Positions 6,340 through 10,205 of a stretch of 10,205 nt of DNA are shown here, one piece after another. The stretch comes from Gammaproteobacteria bacterium (GTDB taxonomy: Bacteria; Pseudomonadota; Gammaproteobacteria; Acidiferrobacterales; SZUA-150). The notes under the pieces were generated by a model that was not told the origin of the DNA, did no database searches, and was given only the letters and a program-made list of their open reading frames with translations. How positions within the stretch are numbered: the first letter of the stretch is position 1; each line of letters opens with the position of its first letter. Location: assembly GCA_029880755.1 (NCBI GenBank), contig JAOUNW010000075.1, forward strand, positions 1 through 10,205. Reading direction: 5' to 3'. A program made the position numbers and the translations under genes.

Positions 6340-6980
6340 TACCCAACCTGCCCGAGGAAACGCTCTCGAAATTTGACTCCCAGATCATCAGCTATTTTTT
6401 TACATGCAGCGATATCAACACCTTCCAATCCATTTATCGCTGTCACGGTAATGTCCGGTACAAAAGCCTTGGCCCGTAAAACAAAATCGATCACAGCCTG
6501 ATAACTTTTTTCATGACTTGGCCGGCAATGATAATCATATAACGATGAATCATGTGCATTCAAAGAGACTGACAACGCGTCAATATGATCCTCAAGATCA
6601 GGAGTCACGTCCTTGCCGTGCACCAGATTGGCCAGGCCATCAGTATTTAATCTCACTCTCCGGACTCCTCTGGCGCGTATCGCCCGAGCGACCTTCAGCA
6701 CATCATAGAGACGCAAGGTCGGTTCTCCCAATCCGCAAAAAACGATCTCCTTATAGTTTGAAGGATCACCCACTGCCAGGAGCATGGCGGCAACAGAGGG
6801 CTCCTGGGTCAAGCGCAGATTATATCCCTGCACCTCCCAGGTATGATTAAACTTCGGGCAAAAACGACATCGTAATGTACAGCGATTGCTTACATTAAGG
6901 TAACAATTGCCATGAAGGTAATAGGCGACATCAGGATATTGACTTGATCTCGCGTTAAGGCTGCTCGCTAGCTTTTCCAT
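6339..6980 (-). CDS. Radical SAM protein of the TatD-associated type
   Basis: This 213-residue compact radical SAM protein has the standard CTLRCRFC motif (C34, C38, C41) preceded by NCYLNVSNRC. Further on are GLGEPT (83-88, equivalent of the GGE motif that contacts SAM), RVRLNTDGLANLVHG, and DALSVSLNAHD. This matches my memory of the family found next to TatD nucleases (tatD_link), although no tatD gene lies in the window. The size leaves little room for extra domains or auxiliary clusters. The substrate is unknown. It is the first gene of the operon with yhcC, ubiU and ubiV and overlaps yhcC by one base. No Shine-Dalgarno precedes the ATG, and the FNR-spaced promoter would begin transcription about 3 nt before it, so the message may be leaderless. 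Alternatively the real start is a non-ATG codon nearer residue 16. Confidence 0.82.
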   Translation of the reverse strand: MEKLASSLNARSSQYPDVAYYLHGNCYLNVSNRCTLRCRFCPKFNHTWEVQGYNLRLTQEPSVAAMLLAVGDPSNYKEIVFCGLGEPTLRLYDVLKVARAIRARGVRRVRLNTDGLANLVHGKDVTPDLEDHIDALSVSLNAHDSSLYDYHCRPSHEKSYQAVIDFVLRAKAFVPDITVTAINGLEGVDIAACKKIADDLGVKFRERFLGQVG

Positions 6981-6989
6981 AAAGCAGGG

Positions 6990-6995
6990 ACTGTA
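6990..6995 (-). promoter_or_regulatory. -10 element of the radical SAM-ubiUV operon
   Basis: On the minus strand TACAGT matches 4 of 6 of the -10 consensus. It sits at exactly -12 to -7 if the FNR box at 7018-7031 is at -41.5 (predicted start 6983). No -35 is needed in this architecture. Confidence 0.5.
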
Positions 6996-7017
6996 AAAAA
7001 ATCATGCGGGCCCGGCT

Positions 7018-7031
7018 TTGATGTAAATCAA
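7018..7031 (-). promoter_or_regulatory. Perfect FNR/Anr-type box upstream of the radical SAM-ubiUV operon
   Basis: TTGATGTAAATCAA is an exact FNR-family palindrome (TTGAT-N4-ATCAA), centred at 7024.5, in the 67-bp gap after moaA. It lies 44 bp upstream of the first operon gene, in activating position for minus-strand transcription. The gap has no convincing terminator, so read-through from moaA is also possible. Confidence 0.82.
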
Positions 7032-7047
7032 TTAAAGGAGAGTTCGC

Positions 7048-8040
7048 CTAGCCGCCGGTCATAGACATGAACCGGATTACCTGCTGAGGCTTCTCATTAA
7101 ACTCATGACGCTGGGGTTTATAAGACAATGCTTTGATAACATGAGCGTCCAGTTCCGAATCACTGACACCCTGCCGCAAAAAATGACGTAGGTCATATTT
7201 GTGATCCTGACCAAGACATAAATACAACATGCCGTCCACACCCAGACGTACCCGATTACAGGTATCACAAAAATGCTGCGACATGGGGGTAATAAAGCCA
7301 ATACGTAAATCCGAATTGGCCACGCGCATATAGCGGGCCGGGCCTCCGCCGGACATAATACTTGGTACAAGATTAAAACGTTTTGCCAGCTGTTGTTGCA
7401 CCTGCTGCAAGCTGAGGTAATGTCTTATAGCTGAGCGACCTGTATCCCCTACTGGCATGGTTTCAATGAGGCGCAAGGTAAACCCGTTTTCAATACAAAA
7501 TTCCACCATGCCATCAAACTCATCGTCATTGACATCTTTCATGGCTACCATATTGATCTTGATGGGAGCAAAACCCACTTTCCTAGCCTGCATTATGCCA
7601 TCCAATACCTTGGATAAATTTCCACCACCGGTTATGTCTTTAAATCTTTGCGGCTTGAGAGAATCGAGGCTGACGTTCAAACGGGTAACACCCGCTTGCC
7701 ACAATTCCCGTGCATGTTTCGCCAAATGAACAGCGTTGGTGCTAAGAGATAAATCCTCTATTCCCGGTATTTTTGACAAACAGGATGCAAGATATGGCAG
7801 ATTTTTTCGTACCAGAGGTTCGCCACCGGTCACACGCACCCTGCTAACCCCCAATCGTGCAAATGCCCCCATGACGCGTTCGATTTCTTCAAAACTCAGC
7901 CATTGCTCAGGCTCTTCAAATTTTTTAAATTGCTTGGGCAAACAATAAAAGCAACGTAGATTGCAACGATCCGTCACAGAAAGACGCACGTATTCAATCT
8001 TTCTGCCAAAGGGATCAATAAGCCCTGTATGCTCAGTCAT
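7048..8040 (-). CDS. moaA: MoaA, GTP 3',8-cyclase of molybdopterin synthesis
   Basis: The product has 330 residues from ATG 8040. It is a radical SAM enzyme that converts GTP to the cyclised precursor which MoaC turns into cyclic pyranopterin phosphate. The N-terminal cluster motif is CNLRCFYC (C26, C30, C33), followed by TGGEP (71-75) for SAM contact. The C-terminal auxiliary cluster motif is FCDTCNRVRLG plus LCLGQ (C258, C261, C275). The chain ends in SMTGG, the double-glycine tail needed for catalysis. An upstream in-frame ATG at 8076 adds 12 unlike residues and would lie at the predicted transcription start; AGGTG just before 8040 supports the shorter form. No moaC, moaD or moaE is adjacent. 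In Pseudomonas aeruginosa moaA1 likewise lies near ubiTVU genes, supporting a nitrate-respiration context. Confidence 0.96.
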   Translation of the reverse strand: MTEHTGLIDPFGRKIEYVRLSVTDRCNLRCFYCLPKQFKKFEEPEQWLSFEEIERVMGAFARLGVSRVRVTGGEPLVRKNLPYLASCLSKIPGIEDLSLSTNAVHLAKHARELWQAGVTRLNVSLDSLKPQRFKDITGGGNLSKVLDGIMQARKVGFAPIKINMVAMKDVNDDEFDGMVEFCIENGFTLRLIETMPVGDTGRSAIRHYLSLQQVQQQLAKRFNLVPSIMSGGGPARYMRVANSDLRIGFITPMSQHFCDTCNRVRLGVDGMLYLCLGQDHKYDLRHFLRQGVSDSELDAHVIKALSYKPQRHEFNEKPQQVIRFMSMTGG

Positions 8041-8078
8041 CAGACACCTGTTACTTACACTATCCCGTTTGAGCAATT

Positions 8079-8120
8079 ATTATGCCTGGAGTTCCCGTAT
8101 CGGGAGTTGATGCATGTCAT
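8079..8120 (-). promoter_or_regulatory. Probable moaA promoter with degenerate FNR-like site
   Basis: On the minus strand ATGAC-atgc-ATCAA (8120-8107) matches 8 of 10 FNR consensus positions, centred at 8113.5. CATAAT (8084-8079, 5 of 6 for a -10) lies at exactly -12 to -7 when the site is placed at -41.5, predicting a start at 8072 and a 32-nt leader to moaA. The geometry equals that of the two perfect boxes, which lends weight to an otherwise imperfect match. Confidence 0.5.
8093..8105. other. Small perfect inverted repeat between the ferredoxin gene and moaA
   Basis: TCCCG (8093-8097) and CGGGA (8101-8105) flank the triplet TAT. The repeat sits between the FNR-like half-sites and the -10 of the presumed moaA promoter. 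It could be a second operator, or a hairpin at the 3' end of the nirN-ferredoxin message 42 nt past its stop. There is no U-tract, so termination is doubtful. Confidence 0.3.
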
Positions 8121-8146
8121 ATTACAGAAAATTAGCCAAACTTCGG

Positions 8147-8719
8147 TTATGCCGCTAAAAACCGTATGTGAATTGCCTTGGGATCCCCCTGACAAACCTC
8201 CCGGCATAAACCACAGCCGACACAAATCTCCTGATTAATTACCGGCTTCCCAAGATCCCAGGTCTGAGCACCGGGTACGGGGCATATCATCCCGCAGATA
8301 GCGCATTCCTGGCCAAGATAGGTAATACACAGGGATTCGTCGATACCGACCCTGGCCAGCCGTGGCAGATCCCCAGGACCACGCACCGGAAACGGGTTAT
8401 ACAAGGCGCCGTCATGACAAGCGGTTACACAGGGCCAGTCTACACATAAATGACAGCCCCGGTTAAGCAAGTCCATGGCCGGCGTCAACTCCGCCAGGAC
8501 ACCGACATTACGCGGCAAACAAAAAATTACTTTGAAAGCACATGCCTCGACACAAGCATTGCAGCGGCTGCAGGCTAACAGAAAATCCGCCTCCTCTAAT
8601 GCAAAAGGGGGTCGTATCCAGTGACGTGAATAGGTTGGTGACTTGCCGCGCAATGCTTTGGTCGCCTGTTTTTGTGCTGCAAACCGAATTTTCTTAATCA
8701 GCTCTCTGTCACTGTTCAT
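8147..8719 (-). CDS. NapF/NapG-like ferredoxin with four predicted 4Fe-4S clusters
   Basis: This is a 190-residue soluble protein without signal peptide or twin-arginine motif, so cytoplasmic. Seventeen cysteines fall into four sets: C50-C53-C56-C60 (CxxCxxCxxxC); C89-C92-C97-C101; C131-C139-C142-C146; and C166-C169-C172-C176 (CxxCxxCxxxC). C67 is extra. The block RPPFALEEADFLLACSRCNAC resembles the start of NapF (IRPPW...FLTHCTRCDAC). The four-cluster layout, with the wide third set, is nearer NapG/MauM. Family members pass electrons to or help mature nitrate reductase and related enzymes. Here it follows nirN by 27 nt in the same direction, so it probably belongs to the heme d1/nir operon. 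It could donate electrons to local radical SAM enzymes; that is inference. I do not assign napF because no other nap gene is present. Confidence 0.85.
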   Translation of the reverse strand: MNSDRELIKKIRFAAQKQATKALRGKSPTYSRHWIRPPFALEEADFLLACSRCNACVEACAFKVIFCLPRNVGVLAELTPAMDLLNRGCHLCVDWPCVTACHDGALYNPFPVRGPGDLPRLARVGIDESLCITYLGQECAICGMICPVPGAQTWDLGKPVINQEICVGCGLCREVCQGDPKAIHIRFLAA

Positions 8720-8746
8720 AAGAAGTCTCTTGCACCAACTTCACGC

Positions 8747-10205
8747 CTAGTGGCTGGTACCCTCGGACCGCATTATTTTATTGTGGACATTATATTTACC
8801 AGAAGGTTTTTTCATCGGCAGGCGCTTAACCTCTTTCAGAGTCCTGGCATCATAAATAACCAACGCACCATCCATCTCCCAAATACTCAACAGCGCATAG
8901 GCGCCATCCCGGGTAAACTCCACGTGAGCAGCTGTTTTTCCTGGTGCTGGCCGCAATGTTTTCACAATTTTTAGCTTCTTCTTATCTATTATATGAACCG
9001 CGTCCTTATTGGGCCCAAAAAATACATCCACCCATGCATAACGCGAATTTTCATGAGAGCGCATGAAAAATCCAGGGCCCAGCGTTTTCAGTCGTTTTAT
9101 GGTCTTCCATGTAAGCATATCGATAATACTAACTTCGGAAGACTTCAGATTAGGCGTTGCCAACACTGTTGTTCCTTTGTAATCCCATGTTATTCCAGAA
9201 CCCAGGTGCGGCAAGCCTGGTAAATCAATGTCGGCAATTTTTTTACCTACTAATAAATTAATAACCTGGCCGTTGTTGCCATTGCGGGCAGCGCCGATAA
9301 GGTGCTCGTAAGACTGATCAAAAAAGAAATCATCCAGATAGTCAGTCAGGCGGATTCGTCGTACAGGAAAAGGGCCTTTTACCTGCAATCCCTCTCCCAT
9401 GCGATAGTCATGGACCAGGCCCGGGTATATTGGTTCCGGATTATCACTGTAGGGAATCTCCCATACTTCCGGTATATCTTTCAGGGCAGCAATAAAACTG
9501 TTTCGTGGTCCGGCATCGTAAACAGCACTTACTCGAGATGATGTTCCTTTATCATCGGTCACCGGTATGACTTTCAGGGGTGATAAGTCTGTTGCATCCA
9601 GAACGACCAATGTATGCGGTAGATAATTGGCAACCATTACATAGCGCCCATCTCCGGAGACAGCGGCGTTGCGCGTATTGATGCCAGCGCGAACCTCAGA
9701 AACCAGTGTCAGATTGTAAATATCATACTTACTGATCCATCCATCCCTTGAGGCAAAATAGACAAACCTTCCGTCGGGGGAATACTTCGGACCACCATGC
9801 AGGGCAAAACGGCTGGCAAAACGGTGAATAGGGGTAAAACTATCTCCATCGAGCAGTGTCACATGATGATCACCAATTTCCACTACGATAAATAGATTCA
9901 TTGGGTCCGCTGTAAATACTGGTTTGGCAGATAATTTTGCAACGTCGTGATGCAATATTTGACTCTTCCCGATCTGCTCCATACCCCATGGCGGAACACT
10001 GGCCAGAGGCGTGTAAATCATATCCACTAGAGATATGATTTGTTCCGAAGTCAGGATTTTTTCAAATGCCGGCATCTGGGTAGCGGCACGTCCGCTACCA
10101 ATAACAGAAACTGCCTCTTTCTTTTTTAAACGTGTGAGATTTTCCGGTAACAGTGCCGGGCCGACGCCGCCTAGCCGGTCTGCGCCATGACAACTAGAGC
10201 AATGA
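8747..10205 (-). CDS. nirN: NirN, cytochrome c-d1 type dihydro-heme d1 dehydrogenase (5' end beyond right edge)
   Basis: 485 residues are visible and the start lies outside the window. The edge cuts just before a heme c motif CSSCH (10201-10187) followed by GADRLGGVGPAL, with the probable axial methionine in QMPAF (10075). Thus a class I cytochrome c domain precedes an eight-bladed d1 propeller. Propeller landmarks are VVVEIGDHHVTLLDGD; RFALHGGPKYSPDGRFVYFASRDGW (presumed heme d1 ligand His); LPHLGSG; LGPGFFMRSHEN; and PSGKYNVHNK. Compared with remembered NirS, the second active-site His block is kept as LPHLGSG, but the first (FLHDGG) is replaced by YLDDFFF, as expected for NirN rather than nitrite reductase. 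NirN oxidises the last heme d1 precursor in the periplasm and hands it to NirS. NirF is excluded by the cytochrome c domain. The ferredoxin gene follows 27 nt downstream. Confidence 0.88.
   Translation of the reverse strand, partial: HCSSCHGADRLGGVGPALLPENLTRLKKKEAVSVIGSGRAATQMPAFEKILTSEQIISLVDMIYTPLASVPPWGMEQIGKSQILHHDVAKLSAKPVFTADPMNLFIVVEIGDHHVTLLDGDSFTPIHRFASRFALHGGPKYSPDGRFVYFASRDGWISKYDIYNLTLVSEVRAGINTRNAAVSGDGRYVMVANYLPHTLVVLDATDLSPLKVIPVTDDKGTSSRVSAVYDAGPRNSFIAALKDIPEVWEIPYSDNPEPIYPGLVHDYRMGEGLQVKGPFPVRRIRLTDYLDDFFFDQSYEHLIGAARNGNNGQVINLLVGKKIADIDLPGLPHLGSGITWDYKGTTVLATPNLKSSEVSIIDMLTWKTIKRLKTLGPGFFMRSHENSRYAWVDVFFGPNKDAVHIIDKKKLKIVKTLRPAPGKTAAHVEFTRDGAYALLSIWEMDGALVIYDARTLKEVKRLPMKKPSGKYNVHNKIMRSEGTSH

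Noticed and set aside
6518..6850. Plus-strand open frame of 110 codons
   Set aside because: It is fully antisense to the radical SAM gene at 6339-6980, which has clear family motifs.
7007..7014. GC palindrome CGGGCCCG followed on the minus strand by a T run, as moaA terminator
   Set aside because: The palindrome has no loop and could form only about three pairs in a hairpin, so it does not make a credible terminator stem.
8041..8076. Longer moaA start at 8076
   Set aside because: It adds residues unlike MoaA, overlaps the predicted transcription start, and lacks a better ribosome site than the 8040 ATG.

Overview
The window looks like a chromosomal stretch of a denitrifying, facultatively anaerobic gammaproteobacterium, probably a marine or sulfur-cycle type. 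This is inferred from UbiD/UbiT/UbiU/UbiV closest in my memory to gammaproteobacterial proteins, a NirN-type cytochrome c-d1 protein, and FNR/Anr-type palindromes. No mobile element, CRISPR array, tRNA or rRNA was seen. Gene density is high and no gene-free stretch exceeds about 230 bp.

Layout from left to right. (1) 1-532, minus: the N-terminal 177 residues of an exported rhodanese-domain protein that runs off the left edge. (2) 761-1150, minus: a small exported Sel1-repeat protein with its own likely promoter and weak terminator. (3) 1345-2814, minus: UbiD, the prenylated-FMN decarboxylase of ubiquinone synthesis, starting at TTG. (4) 2815-2940: a divergent control region with a perfect FNR/Anr box. 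An extended -10 lies at exactly the class II distance and points at ubiT. (5) 2941-3459, plus: UbiT. (6) 3442-6980, minus: a tightly packed operon of a TatD-associated-type radical SAM protein, a YhcC-type radical SAM protein, ubiU and ubiV. It is headed by a second perfect FNR/Anr box. (7) 7048-8040, minus: moaA, with a degenerate FNR-like site and a good -10. (8) 8147-8719, minus: a NapF/NapG-like ferredoxin with four predicted 4Fe-4S sites. (9) 8747-10205, minus: NirN, cut off inside its cytochrome c domain by the right edge.

How it fits together: UbiU and UbiV (both with their complete cluster cysteines) and UbiT form the O2-independent ubiquinone pathway, and UbiD is shared with the aerobic pathway. 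NirN completes heme d1 for the cd1 nitrite reductase. MoaA starts molybdopterin synthesis for nitrate reductase. The window therefore gathers cofactor and quinone supply for anaerobic nitrate/nitrite respiration, with FNR-family boxes in front of ubiT, of the radical SAM-ubiUV operon, and (imperfectly) of moaA. The most intriguing part is the pair of uncharacterised radical SAM enzymes translationally coupled to ubiU-ubiV, with a multi-cluster ferredoxin nearby that could feed electrons to these iron-sulfur enzymes. That functional link is inference.
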